This document shows, one piece after another, positions 9,391 through 18,485 of a stretch of 39,399 bases of DNA. Numbering within the stretch: the first letter of the stretch is position 1; every line of letters begins with the position of its first letter. The stretch lies in NCBI GenBank assembly GCA_964485635.1, contig CAZAJS010000003.1, positions 1 through 39,399 on the forward strand. Reading direction: 5' to 3'. The notes below the pieces were generated by a model that was given only the letters and a program-made list of their open reading frames with translations, was not told the origin of the DNA and ran no database searches. Source of the stretch: CAZAJS01 sp964485635 (GTDB taxonomy: Bacteria; Pseudomonadota; Gammaproteobacteria; Francisellales; Francisellaceae). The position numbers were made by a program, and so were the translations under genes.

Positions 9391-12300
9391 ATGATTTTAT
9401 CTTCTCAAAATGCAATGGCATTCACGCAAAGTCTTAAGCATATTGCCACCTATTGGATTCAAGATGAAAAACAAGCCGTTGAAGACAGAATTCAAGAAGC
9501 GCAAATGCAACCAGAACAGGTTGATAAGTCACAACAAAGGGCAATGCAGCTGGTTAAAAAAGTTCGTGATGCTAGCTTATCGAAAGGTGGTCTTGATGCT
9601 TTCATGAATAAATATGATTTATCCAGTGAAGAAGGCATTGTTTTGATGTGTTTAGCTGAAGCATTATTGCGTGTACCAGATAAAGAAACAGCGGATCGTT
9701 TAATCCGAGATAAGTTAACAAGCGCGAATTGGCATACGCATTTAGGTGATGCTGATCATATGTTTGTGAATGCAGCAACTTGGGCTTTAATGTTAACCGG
9801 TAAAGTCCTTGATCCAAATCAAGGGCAAAATAAGCTAAGTCAAGCATTAACAGGATTTTTAAATAAACGGTCTCGTTTTGTTATTCGACGTTCAGTTTTG
9901 TATGCAATGCATATCCTTGGAAAGCAGTATGTTATGGGGCAAACGATTGATAAGGCCTTAAAACGAGCACGACAAAAAGAGCGTCAAGGTTATTTATATT
10001 CTTATGATATGCTAGGTGAAGCAGCAATGACTGAAAAAGATGCAAAAGCATACTATCAGTCTTATTATCAGGCGATTGAATCAATGGGTAAAGTCGCCTC
10101 AAGCCAAGTGCCTGTTTATCAAAACCCAGGTATTTCAATTAAATTATCAGCTTTATACCCACGTTATGAGTTGGCAAAATTCGCAGATGTAGCGTCTATT
10201 TTATATCCACGGCTGTTAAAGTTAGTTGAATTAGCGGCATCATTGAATGTGGGGATTAATATTGATGCTGAAGAATCTGAGCGATTAGAGATGTCTTTAG
10301 CGTTATTATCAAAGCTAGCCCATGAGCCATCACTCAATGGGTTTCAAGGCATTGGTTTTGTTGTTCAGGCTTATCAAAAGCGGGCACCTTATGTGCTTGA
10401 TTATATCATTGAATTATCAAAAAAAACGGATCATCGTTTTATGGTTCGTTTAGTCAAAGGTGCCTATTGGGATGCTGAAATCAAACAAGCTCAAACCATG
10501 GGAATTGATGGTTTTCCTGTCTATACACGCAAATGCTATACAGATGTTTCTTACCAAGCCTGTGCGAAAAAAATCTTAGCGAATACTGCCAGTATTTATC
10601 CACAATTTGCTACACATAATGCCTACACGGTTTCTATGATTTTAACTTTAGCTAAACCGGATCAAACATTTGAGTTTCAATGTTTGCATGGGATGGGGGA
10701 TGCTTTGTATGATCATGTAGTAGGGCAGGATAATTGGAATATTCCATGTCGTATTTATGCACCTGTGGGTGGGTATAAACATTTATTGCCGTATCTGGTG
10801 CGACGTTTACTAGAAAATGGGGCAAATTCTTCGTTTGTCAATCGAATTGTTGATGTGCAAACACCCATAGAAAAATTAGTTGAAGATCCAGTGGCCCAGG
10901 CAAAATCATATGAAGCAATGCCACATCCACAAATTGTACCACCATCTAAGCTATTTGGAGAAAAACGCGTGAATTCAAAAGGATTTAACCTAAACGATAG
11001 TCTTACTTTAGAGCAGCTTGCAGAAGCAATGACACCTTATGTTCAGCAAGATTACCAAGTTGCACCCATTGTTTCGGGTCAAACAATTACAAACAACTTA
11101 ACCAGTGGTACCTTTTATAATCCCGCTACAGGCGCTGTATTAGGTCAATTAACCCAAAGTGATACTGACACAGCGAATCAAGCCATGGATCAAGCAGCGG
11201 CTTACTTTGAGACATGGGAGCATACGCCTGGGGAAAAAAGAGCGGCATTGATTGAAAAGTTTGCTGATTTATTAGAATCTGAAGCGCCACGTTTAATGGC
11301 GATTGCAATTCAAGAAGCAGGGAAAACGCTTGAAAATGCCGTAGCAGAAGTTCGAGAAGCAGTTGATTTTTGCCGGTATTATTCAGCCCAAGTCCGTGAG
11401 TACTTTGTTAAACCGACGGATTTGCCAGGGCCAACAGGCGAAACCAATCAGTGGTATTTGCATGGTCGTGGTGCGATGGTTTGTATTAGCCCATGGAACT
11501 TTCCTTTAGCCATTTTCACAGGCGAAGTTAGTGCAGCACTTGCCGCGGGTAATACTGTCGTGGCAAAACCAGCAGAGCAAACGAGTTTAATTGCTCAAGA
11601 AGCGGTTAAATTGATGCATCAGGCAGGTATTCCTAAAGAAGCAGTGCATTTTGTGCCAGGGTCAGGTGAAACCATTGGTGCTGCATTAGTCAATCATTCT
11701 CAAACTGCTGGTGTTATTTTCACTGGGTCACTGCCTGTAGCGAAATTAATTAATCAAACGTTATCACAAAAGCCAGGGCCTATTGTGCCGTTTATTGCTG
11801 AAACAGGTGGGCAAAATGCAATGGTTGTTGATTCTTCAGCGCTGCCAGAACAAGTTGTCGCGGACGTCGTCAACTCCGCTTTTAATAGTGCGGGTCAACG
11901 TTGTTCAGCCTTACGAGTGCTTTATTTGCAAGATGATATTGCCGATGATGTAATTGAAATGCTAAAAGGTGCGATTGAAAAGCAGCGTGTTGGCGATCCT
12001 GCTAATATTGAAACAGATGTCGGCCCTGTTATTGATGGCCAGGCTCGTGAAGCATTACAAGCCCATATTGATGAATTAACCAAGCAGGGACGTTTGTTAT
12101 GTCAAGCCCCAGCAACAGAAGAAGTTAAAGCCGGACATTTTGTCTTGCCTAGTGTGTTTGAAATTAATGATATCAATGATTTAGAACAAGAGTTTTTTGG
12201 CCCAATTTTACATATCGTACGCTATCAAGCATCTGATATGCAAAAAGTGGCTGACTCAATTAATCAAGCGGGTTATGGTTTAACATTTGGTGTTCATAGT

Positions 12301-12543
12301 CGTATTGAGTCAACAATTGCCTTTTTCCAAGACAATATCCGTGTTGGTAATGTGTATGTTAACCGGGATATTGTCGGTGCCATCGTTGGTTCTCAACCAT
12401 TTGGTGGTCATGGGTTATCTGGAACAGGGCCGAAAGCCGGTGGGCCATTTTATTTGCATCGTTTAACCACGGAAAAAGTTGTGAGTACTGATACAACGGC
12501 CGCAGGTGGAAATGCTTCATTAATGACTTTGAATGATAGTTAA
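9391..12543 (+). CDS. putA: Bifunctional proline dehydrogenase / P5C dehydrogenase PutA
   Basis: Oxidises proline to glutamate in two steps, passing electrons to the quinone pool through FAD and to NAD. At 1050 residues this is the shorter PutA form without the N-terminal ribbon-helix-helix DNA-binding domain, so it should be an enzyme only and not an autorepressor. The proline dehydrogenase barrel lies at about 130-480, with VRLVKGAYWDAEI (K356) and CRIYAPVGGYKHLLPYLVRRLLENG. The aldehyde dehydrogenase domain lies at about 560-1030, with ISPWNFPLAIF, E804 in AETGGQ and catalytic C838 in SAGQRCSALR. It follows sdhE by 3 bp. No separate proline transporter (putP) is seen; the SLC6-type symporter at 1058-2527 is distant. 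Confidence 0.97.
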   Translation: MILSSQNAMAFTQSLKHIATYWIQDEKQAVEDRIQEAQMQPEQVDKSQQRAMQLVKKVRDASLSKGGLDAFMNKYDLSSEEGIVLMCLAEALLRVPDKETADRLIRDKLTSANWHTHLGDADHMFVNAATWALMLTGKVLDPNQGQNKLSQALTGFLNKRSRFVIRRSVLYAMHILGKQYVMGQTIDKALKRARQKERQGYLYSYDMLGEAAMTEKDAKAYYQSYYQAIESMGKVASSQVPVYQNPGISIKLSALYPRYELAKFADVASILYPRLLKLVELAASLNVGINIDAEESERLEMSLALLSKLAHEPSLNGFQGIGFVVQAYQKRAPYVLDYIIELSKKTDHRFMVRLVKGAYWDAEIKQAQTMGIDGFPVYTRKCYTDVSYQACAKKILANTASIYPQFATHNAYTVSMILTLAKPDQTFEFQCLHGMGDALYDHVVGQDNWNIPCRIYAPVGGYKHLLPYLVRRLLENGANSSFVNRIVDVQTPIEKLVEDPVAQAKSYEAMPHPQIVPPSKLFGEKRVNSKGFNLNDSLTLEQLAEAMTPYVQQDYQVAPIVSGQTITNNLTSGTFYNPATGAVLGQLTQSDTDTANQAMDQAAAYFETWEHTPGEKRAALIEKFADLLESEAPRLMAIAIQEAGKTLENAVAEVREAVDFCRYYSAQVREYFVKPTDLPGPTGETNQWYLHGRGAMVCISPWNFPLAIFTGEVSAALAAGNTVVAKPAEQTSLIAQEAVKLMHQAGIPKEAVHFVPGSGETIGAALVNHSQTAGVIFTGSLPVAKLINQTLSQKPGPIVPFIAETGGQNAMVVDSSALPEQVVADVVNSAFNSAGQRCSALRVLYLQDDIADDVIEMLKGAIEKQRVGDPANIETDVGPVIDGQAREALQAHIDELTKQGRLLCQAPATEEVKAGHFVLPSVFEINDINDLEQEFFGPILHIVRYQASDMQKVADSINQAGYGLTFGVHSRIESTIAFFQDNIRVGNVYVNRDIVGAIVGSQPFGGHGLSGTGPKAGGPFYLHRLTTEKVVSTDTTAAGGNASLMTLNDS

Positions 12544-12606
12544 TAGCTTTTTAATGTGTATTAAATACTGAATTTTTCTGTCATTTTCTAATATTCAATC
12601 TGTCCA

Positions 12607-12658
12607 TCTAGTCGTGTAGCAGTTTTTCAATTATGATGCTAATTATATTCTAGTCGTG
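12607..12658 (+). repeat. Pair of 10-bp direct repeats upstream of slt
   Basis: TCTAGTCGTG occurs at 12607-12616 and again at 12649-12658, a 42-bp period (about four helical turns). The second copy ends 17 bp before the slt start codon. An AT-rich segment with possible -10 elements lies between the copies. Two same-face copies around a promoter could be regulator sites, but this is inference. Confidence 0.4.
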
Positions 12659-12675
12659 AAAAAAAGGTGACCTGA

Positions 12676-14604
12676 TTGCGGCAATATAAGTTACTTGGCT
12701 TAACTATTAGCTTAACTGGTGTCATGGGGCTAGCCCATAGCATTGGTTTAACTGAAAAACAAACAGCGACCTTCCATCAAGCTGTGCAAGCTTTTGAAGA
12801 TCATGATCAGAAAACGTATCAAGATTTACAATCACAATTAGATGATACCCCGATTAGTAATTATTTAAGAATTAAAATTGCGACAGAGCATCCTGATGCA
12901 CTTTCTAAGCGCCAGCTTGATGCATTAATTGACCAGCAAGATCTTGATTATTGGAAAAATTTTATTCAAAAACAGCTTGTTTTATATTATGGGGACCATC
13001 AACAATGGGATCCATTGCTACACTATTATCAACCAGGGCTATTTGATCAAAAAGGTGCTTGCTGGCAAGCTGAAGCACTTTATCAAACAGGTCAGCAACA
13101 GCAAGCATTGAATCAATTCACATCACTATGGACATCCAATGCACACTTGCCAGAGGCTTGTGATGGTGCTGTTAAGCAAGCTTGGCTATCAAGCCCATTG
13201 AATAATGCGAAACATCAAATACAACGGGCGCTTGTACTAGCAAAAGCTGGTCAATTTGATGCTGCGGCAACAATGGCTAAGGGTACTGATATGCAAGCCT
13301 TTTATGAACATTTGGCTAATGCATTGCATCAACCCGATCAATACTTGATTCCTTGGATTAAGCAATACCAATCATCACAACATTTTGATACATTATTGAT
13401 TGCTTTAACCGGTTATTTAATGGGGCATGACATTGATGTTTTTGCTCCATTTTGGAAAACCATTTTAGTGGACCATACCGATTTAGTTTCTACTAGTTTA
13501 AAGCAAAGGATTAATCGAGCGATTGCAATAACTTATGCACGGAAATTAGATTTACAGGCTATAGAATGGTTTAAAAAAGTTCAACCTCGCTATCAAAATT
13601 CTTTATCATGGGCGTGGCAATTGCGTTTAGCGATTTATTATGCGCATTATCAAACCTACTTAGACTTATATGCTAAAGCCCCCGATGCTATGAAAGCACA
13701 GCCGATGTGGCAATACTGGGAAGCTCGAAGTTTTCAGCAATTAGGTCGCTATGACCAGGGAATTAACATTTATCAGAAATTAGCTGATCAGGCCAGTTTT
13801 TTTGGATTTTTAGCAGCTGACCAATTGCATTGGCCTTATGCGCTAATGAGTCAGCAGTCAACAGCTATTAAAGGTCAGCAGCGATTGATTGCATTAAAGC
13901 AACGGGTGAATGAAGCGGCAGCTTTATATCAAGTAGGTAATTATGCTGGGGCTTACCATGTATGGTTAAATTGGCTAAACCAGTCATCGCGTATTGAGCA
14001 ACTTGCGGCTGCAAATTTAGCTGGACAACAAAGTTTTTATCAATTGTCAGTCGTGGCTTATGCAAATGCACAATTTAATAATGATTATCAAGGACTATAT
14101 CCACAAGCCTATGCTGAAACCGTAAAAAAAGCTGCTAAGCAGTATGATTTACAGCCAAGTTTAATTTGGTCATTAATGCGTCAAGAATCAGCTTATCGAC
14201 CAGCGGTTCGCTCTGGTGTTCAGGCCGGAGGGCTAATGCAATTAATGCCTGCAACCGCGGCATTTATCGCTAAACGATATAAAATTGATTATGATGATAC
14301 TTCGCTAACAGATCCGACAACTAACATCATGATTGGTGCGGCAAATTTGCATTTTTTAAATCAATTATTTGATGATCATATTGTACTTGGCTTAGCTGCT
14401 TATAATGCAGGGCAAGGCAATGTCAAAAAATGGCTTCCACCTTATGCTATGTCAGCGCCACGTTGGATGATGGGGATTCCTTACCAAGAAACACGACAAT
14501 ATATTCAAAAAGTATTGTTTAATAATGTGATTTATCAACAGGTCATTTTGCATCATTCAAAACATCGCCTTGATGATGATTTATCTGTTGTACCGTCTTC
14601 ATGA
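12676..14604 (+). CDS. slt: Soluble lytic murein transglycosylase (Slt70 type)
   Basis: A periplasmic enzyme that cleaves peptidoglycan glycan strands to 1,6-anhydromuropeptides. The 642-residue length matches Slt70. A signal peptide covers roughly residues 1-22 (basic start, then LLGLTISLTGVMGLAHS). Residues about 25-440 form the helical superhelix, and the C-terminal catalytic domain begins at LQPSLIWSLMRQESAYRPA, with E504 as the catalytic acid, then AGGLMQLMPATA and LAAYNAGQGNV. The start is a TTG at 12676-12678, chosen because AGGTGA sits 6 bp upstream and no ATG gives a signal peptide. The stop shares the palindrome TCATGA with the stop of the convergent symporter gene. Confidence 0.93.
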   Translation: MRQYKLLGLTISLTGVMGLAHSIGLTEKQTATFHQAVQAFEDHDQKTYQDLQSQLDDTPISNYLRIKIATEHPDALSKRQLDALIDQQDLDYWKNFIQKQLVLYYGDHQQWDPLLHYYQPGLFDQKGACWQAEALYQTGQQQQALNQFTSLWTSNAHLPEACDGAVKQAWLSSPLNNAKHQIQRALVLAKAGQFDAAATMAKGTDMQAFYEHLANALHQPDQYLIPWIKQYQSSQHFDTLLIALTGYLMGHDIDVFAPFWKTILVDHTDLVSTSLKQRINRAIAITYARKLDLQAIEWFKKVQPRYQNSLSWAWQLRLAIYYAHYQTYLDLYAKAPDAMKAQPMWQYWEARSFQQLGRYDQGINIYQKLADQASFFGFLAADQLHWPYALMSQQSTAIKGQQRLIALKQRVNEAAALYQVGNYAGAYHVWLNWLNQSSRIEQLAAANLAGQQSFYQLSVVAYANAQFNNDYQGLYPQAYAETVKKAAKQYDLQPSLIWSLMRQESAYRPAVRSGVQAGGLMQLMPATAAFIAKRYKIDYDDTSLTDPTTNIMIGAANLHFLNQLFDDHIVLGLAAYNAGQGNVKKWLPPYAMSAPRWMMGIPYQETRQYIQKVLFNNVIYQQVILHHSKHRLDDDLSVVPSS

Positions 14605-15900
14605 TTGGTTTGCAATGCCTTTGTTATCAAATTTTCTGCGATTGAAGCGATCAGCAAATAAAGCAGCAGTCATAACACCATTAATATTGGTCGCTGTTCG
14701 TCCCATATCAATAATTGGGTCAATCGCTTGAACCAATGTAATAGCGCCAAACGGGAGTCCTAATGTCGATAAAGTGACACCCGCAGCAACAAAAGCCGTT
14801 CCTGGAATGCCAGAAATGCCCAGTGAGGCTAACATATTGATAAATCCAACCATCAATAATGTCTCCATTGTGACAGGTTGGCCCATCATATGAAGCGTCA
14901 TGACAACAAGAATGGCAGGATAAATACCTGCACAAGCATTCATGCCAATTGTTGCACCAATGGAAGGGGCAAAATTCGAAACGCTTTCCGAGGCACCTAA
15001 CCGTTTTTGTAGTGTTTCCATCGTCACGGGTAAGGTTCCAAAACTTGATCGTGTTGAAAAAGCGACTAATAATGCTTGCCCTGCTTGGCGATAATAGTGA
15101 AAAGGGTTATAACCAATTAAGATAATAATGAAAGTATGTAGTCCTAAAACCAGCATCATTGCACAATACATAGCTAAAGCAAAAGATCCTAAATCAGAGA
15201 TTAAATGCGGTCCATGTTGACTAATAGTTAAGGTCAGTAGCGCAAATACGCCGTAAGGGGTTAAGGCAATAATAAATTGTGCCATTTGTTTGACAATGAT
15301 GAATAAAGCATCAATCAATTGTATCAAAATGGCTGTTTCATTCGGCATCTTTTGGTAAGCGGTGAGTGTGCTAATGCCGAGAATCGATGCAAAAATCACT
15401 AACGCGATAATATTATTATCAGCTGTTGTAGCAATGACATTATCCGGTAGCATACCAAGCAAGGTTTCAACAAGCGGAGTAGGGGTGTGTTGTGGTTGAA
15501 CGCTGTCCGGTAATGTCATCTGGCTTCCTAGATGAAACACTTGTCCGATAGCTCCACCAATAATGGCACTAATACCGGTTAAAAGCAGTAAGGTTACCAC
15601 GACAATAATCACAAGCTGAAAAATCTTTCCCTGGGTATAATGACGTAAATGAATAATCGCATGAACAATTGCGACAAAAACTAATGGAACGATCAACATT
15701 TTTAATAATTCAATATAGCCATTTCCAATCAGGGTAGCTAGTTGAACAAAAAAGTCAGAAAAATTGATATTCGCAATAAGCATGCCGGCCAAGAGGCTCA
15801 ATAATAGTGCAAATAAGCAACGAAAATTAAATGAGATTGCTTTAATTTTTAAAAGTATCAGGACAAATAAACCAATGAGTAATATCAGTGTTGCTAACAT
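14599..15900 (-). CDS. tcyP: TcyP-type cystine:cation symporter (DAACS family)
   Basis: A 433-residue inner-membrane symporter of the dicarboxylate/amino acid:cation family. The stretch GNGYIELLKMLIVPLVFVAI and the later STRSSFGTLPVTMETL, NACAGIYPAILVVM and GISGIPGTAFVAAGV match the TcyP (YdjN) branch, which imports L-cystine, better than GltP or DctA. The two re-entrant hairpin regions (serine-rich STRSSFG and GIPG) are present. Cystine as substrate is inferred from family resemblance. The gene follows fabF by 104 bp on the same strand, so weak read-through from the fab block is possible. Its stop TGA (14599-14601) lies inside a TCATGA shared with slt. Confidence 0.82.
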   Translation of the reverse strand: MLATLILLIGLFVLILLKIKAISFNFRCLFALLLSLLAGMLIANINFSDFFVQLATLIGNGYIELLKMLIVPLVFVAIVHAIIHLRHYTQGKIFQLVIIVVVTLLLLTGISAIIGGAIGQVFHLGSQMTLPDSVQPQHTPTPLVETLLGMLPDNVIATTADNNIIALVIFASILGISTLTAYQKMPNETAILIQLIDALFIIVKQMAQFIIALTPYGVFALLTLTISQHGPHLISDLGSFALAMYCAMMLVLGLHTFIIILIGYNPFHYYRQAGQALLVAFSTRSSFGTLPVTMETLQKRLGASESVSNFAPSIGATIGMNACAGIYPAILVVMTLHMMGQPVTMETLLMVGFINMLASLGISGIPGTAFVAAGVTLSTLGLPFGAITLVQAIDPIIDMGRTATNINGVMTAALFADRFNRRKFDNKGIANQS

Positions 15901-15978
15901 AGAATGATAACCAAAAATGACAGTAGCATTTATCGTAAAATTAAATCAACGATAAACGCAATATTTTTGCTGCAGACT

Positions 15979-15993
15979 GTCCTTAATAAGGAC
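15979..15993 (-). terminator. Short hairpin after fabF, weak terminator candidate
   Basis: GTCCTT-AAT-AAGGAC forms a 6-bp stem with a 3-nt loop, 11 bp beyond the fabF stop. No T-tract follows on the minus strand, so it is a poor intrinsic terminator and may instead protect the 3' end of the fab mRNA. Confidence 0.3.
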
Positions 15994-16004
15994 TGATATG
16001 TCAT

Positions 16005-17258
16005 TTAGCTAAGTTTTTTGAATATTAAAGAGCCATTCGTTCCGCCAAAACCAAAAGAATTAGATAAGGCATATTCAATGTTGAGGGTTTTTGATTCATG
16101 GGCTGCATAGTCTAAGTTGCAACCTTCATCAGGGTTATCAAGATTAATTGTTGGTGGTGCGACCTGATCTTCAATGGCTAGAATTGTGAAAATTGCCTCA
16201 ATTGCGCCAGCAGCACCAAGAGTATGCCCGGTCATTGACTTTGTTGAGCTCATGACAACATTTTTTGCAGATGCTCCCATTAGCTGTTCAACCGCTTGAC
16301 TTTCTTTGACGTCACCGGCACCTGTTGATGTCCCATGGGCGTTAATATAATTAATTTGACTTGGGTCAATGCCAGCATCTTCAGTTGCTAATTGCATGCA
16401 TTCCACTGCCCCTTGTCCGCTAGGAAGGGTCATGTGGTGAGCATCTGCATTCATGCCGAATCCAACTAATTCTGCATAAATGTGAGCGCCCCGTGCAACC
16501 GCATGATCATAAGATTCTAATACAATCACACCTGCCCCATCAGATAAAACAAATCCATCTCGATCTTTATCCCAAGGGCGAGAAGCACCTGCTGGATCAT
16601 CATTACGTTCAGACAAAGCACGAGCAGCGGCAAAACCACCTAAGCCAATTGCCGTCGTCGCCTTGTCAGCACCACCTGCAACCATGGCATCAGCCTCACC
16701 ATAAGCAATCATGCGTGCGGCCATGCCAATATTATGTGTCCCAGTAGTACAGGCTGTTACTACTGATGTATTAGGGCCACGTAGATTATGTTGAATCGAA
16801 AAATGCCCTGAAATCATATTGATAATGGTTTTAGGGATTGAGTAAGGGGACATTTTAACGCTATCAGTGCTGTCAATCATTTGGCGTTGGTGTTCAATGG
16901 CTGTAATTCCACCGATGCCCGAGCCAATGGCCACACCAATACGTCGTGCATTGTCTTCTGTAACGGTGATATTTGCATCGGCCCATGCCTCTTCTGCGGC
17001 AACTAACCCATATTGTAAGAAAGGATCATATTTTTTAAGATCTTTTTTAGAAAAGTGGGTTAACGGGTCAAAATTTTTAATGCGCCCACCGATACGGGAC
17101 TTAAATTGTGACATATCTGGTCCGGGGACATCAAACCCTTCTAAGGTTGTGATACCGCTTTTCCCTAACAGAATACTTTCCCAGGTCGTTTTGACATCAT
17201 TTCCTACGGGGGTAATTGCCCCAAGGCCAGTGACCACAACACGTTTTGCTGGTTTCAT
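16005..17258 (-). CDS. fabF: Beta-ketoacyl-ACP synthase II
   Basis: FabF elongates acyl-ACP with malonyl-ACP and is mainly responsible for long-chain and temperature-dependent products. The 417-residue length is typical. The Cys-His-His catalytic triad is C170 (VTACTTGTHNIG), H308 (NAHGTSTGAGD) and H345 (STKSMTGHTLGAAGA), and the C-terminal gate NSFGFGGTNGSLIFKK is intact. AGGTGA precedes the ATG by 7 bp. It is the last gene of the fab block; a long hairpin (17292-17322) lies in the 86-bp gap after acpP. No FabB or FabA is seen in the window. Confidence 0.97.
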   Translation of the reverse strand: MKPAKRVVVTGLGAITPVGNDVKTTWESILLGKSGITTLEGFDVPGPDMSQFKSRIGGRIKNFDPLTHFSKKDLKKYDPFLQYGLVAAEEAWADANITVTEDNARRIGVAIGSGIGGITAIEHQRQMIDSTDSVKMSPYSIPKTIINMISGHFSIQHNLRGPNTSVVTACTTGTHNIGMAARMIAYGEADAMVAGGADKATTAIGLGGFAAARALSERNDDPAGASRPWDKDRDGFVLSDGAGVIVLESYDHAVARGAHIYAELVGFGMNADAHHMTLPSGQGAVECMQLATEDAGIDPSQINYINAHGTSTGAGDVKESQAVEQLMGASAKNVVMSSTKSMTGHTLGAAGAIEAIFTILAIEDQVAPPTINLDNPDEGCNLDYAAHESKTLNIEYALSNSFGFGGTNGSLIFKKLS

Positions 17259-17291
17259 TATATTATCACCTAACGTTCATTGATTTAGATG

Positions 17292-17322
17292 GCTTGCAAG
17301 CATGATTTTTTGCTTTGCAAGC
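17292..17322 (-). promoter_or_regulatory. Hairpin in the acpP-fabF gap
   Basis: On the minus strand GCTTGCAA and TTGCAAGC form an 8-bp stem, extended by GCA/TGC after a single bulged A, with a loop of about 8 nt. No T-run follows, so it is unlikely to be a full terminator. It could attenuate read-through into fabF or stabilise the acpP message, which is normally much more abundant than fabF. Confidence 0.5.
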
Positions 17323-17344
17323 AGTGAGTTGATCATTCAATTAA

Positions 17345-17587
17345 TTAGCCGTTTGCTTCAATATAGGTATAAACATCTTGAACTGTTTTGATTTTTTCAG
17401 CTTCTTCATCAGGGATTTCTGTATCAAACTCTTCTTCAAGTGCCATGACAAGTTCAACTGTATCAAGTGAGTCAGCGCCTAAATCATCAATAAATGAAGC
17501 TTCTGGCTTAATATCTTCTTCTTTAACATTTAATTGCTCAACAATAATTGAATTGACTTTTTCTTTCATTGCTTGTAAATCACTCAT
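17345..17587 (-). CDS. acpP: Acyl carrier protein
   Basis: The 80-residue carrier of growing fatty acids. DLGADSLDTVELVMALEEEF contains S40, the serine that receives the 4'-phosphopantetheine arm. The protein is very acidic, as the family is, and its C-terminal half is nearly identical in pattern to E. coli AcpP. AAGGA lies 9 bp before the ATG. It sits between fabG and fabF as in E. coli, with a promoter of its own in the 124-bp gap upstream (17650-17677), which would allow the high ACP levels cells need. Confidence 0.98.
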   Translation of the reverse strand: MSDLQAMKEKVNSIIVEQLNVKEEDIKPEASFIDDLGADSLDTVELVMALEEEFDTEIPDEEAEKIKTVQDVYTYIEANG

Positions 17588-17649
17588 AGCTTTTTTCCTT
17601 ATCTTATTTGTTCATAAATTGATTTGCAAAATGCAAAAGTTCATTTGTT

Positions 17650-17678
17650 ATTTTAGTTTATTCTTGCAAATTTGCAAG
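17650..17678 (-). promoter_or_regulatory. Candidate acpP promoter with a palindrome over the -35 box
   Basis: On the minus strand TTGCAA (17677-17672) and TAAAAT (17655-17650) are 16 bp apart and could be -35 and -10 boxes. The -35 is half of a perfect 16-bp palindrome, CTTGCAAATTTGCAAG (17663-17678). A protein bound there would cover the promoter, so the palindrome is an operator candidate; alternatively it is a terminator-like stem for fabG. Confidence 0.45.
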
Positions 17679-17711
17679 GTATTTTACTAAAAAGGATTGT
17701 TAGGGATGTCA

Positions 17712-18431
17712 TTAAGGCATCCAAAGTCCACCATTAACATGAATGGTTTGACCGGTAATGTAATTGGCTGCTGTTGATGCTAAAAAAGTTGCTGTTTCGG
17801 CAATATCACTGGGTTTGCCCATTGCTTGCATGGGAACATTTTGAAGGATATTGCTTTTTTGGTCCTCGGTTAATTGGTTTGTCATATCTGTTTCAATAAA
17901 CCCTGGGGCGATCACATTGACTGTGATATTACGATTAGCCACTTCATAGGCTAGTGATTTACTCATGCCGATGACGCCAGCTTTTGCCGCACAGTAATTC
18001 GCTTGTCCAGGGTTGCCCATTGAGCCAACAACGGATCCAATAGAAATAATACGTCCCCAGCGTTTTTTCATCATATGGCGCAGGCATTGGCGTGTTACTT
18101 TAAACACACCACTTAGGTTTGCATCAATCACATCAGACCATTCTGTATCACCCATTCGCATCATTAAATTATCACGAGTAATGCCAGCATTATTAATTAA
18201 AATATCCGGCATTTGTTGATCTGCTTTTAATTGTTCAAAAAAATGTTTAATACTTTCGGTATCTGATACATCTAAAACATGACCAATCAAGCCTTGAGAT
18301 TCAAGGTGGGCTTTGCCTTTTTCTGAAGTGGCTGTACCAATGACTTGAGCGCCTTGCTGTTGAAAATGTTGAGCAATGGCAGCACCAATGCCTCGACTAG
18401 CACCTGTGACAAGTACGGTTTTATCTTGCAT
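17712..18431 (-). CDS. fabG: 3-oxoacyl-ACP reductase
   Basis: A short-chain dehydrogenase that reduces beta-ketoacyl-ACP with NADPH in each elongation cycle. The 239-residue protein opens with the Rossmann motif TGASRGIGAAIA (residues 9-20) and has NNAGITRDNL. The catalytic triad is S133, Y146 and K150 (NPGQANYCAAKAG), and the ending ITGQTIHVNGGLWM is standard. AGAGGAT precedes the ATG by 6 bp. It lies between fabD (54 bp away) and acpP in the conserved order. Confidence 0.97.
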   Translation of the reverse strand: MQDKTVLVTGASRGIGAAIAQHFQQQGAQVIGTATSEKGKAHLESQGLIGHVLDVSDTESIKHFFEQLKADQQMPDILINNAGITRDNLMMRMGDTEWSDVIDANLSGVFKVTRQCLRHMMKKRWGRIISIGSVVGSMGNPGQANYCAAKAGVIGMSKSLAYEVANRNITVNVIAPGFIETDMTNQLTEDQKSNILQNVPMQAMGKPSDIAETATFLASTAANYITGQTIHVNGGLWMP

Positions 18432-18485
18432 TAAATTATCCTCTCTTATTTAATTAATGTTGACTCAACAATACCTTATGTTAAC

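Noticed and set aside
16867..17283. A 138-codon plus-strand frame opposite fabF
   Set aside because: It mirrors a strongly conserved gene on the other strand and has no recognisable domain or ribosome binding site.
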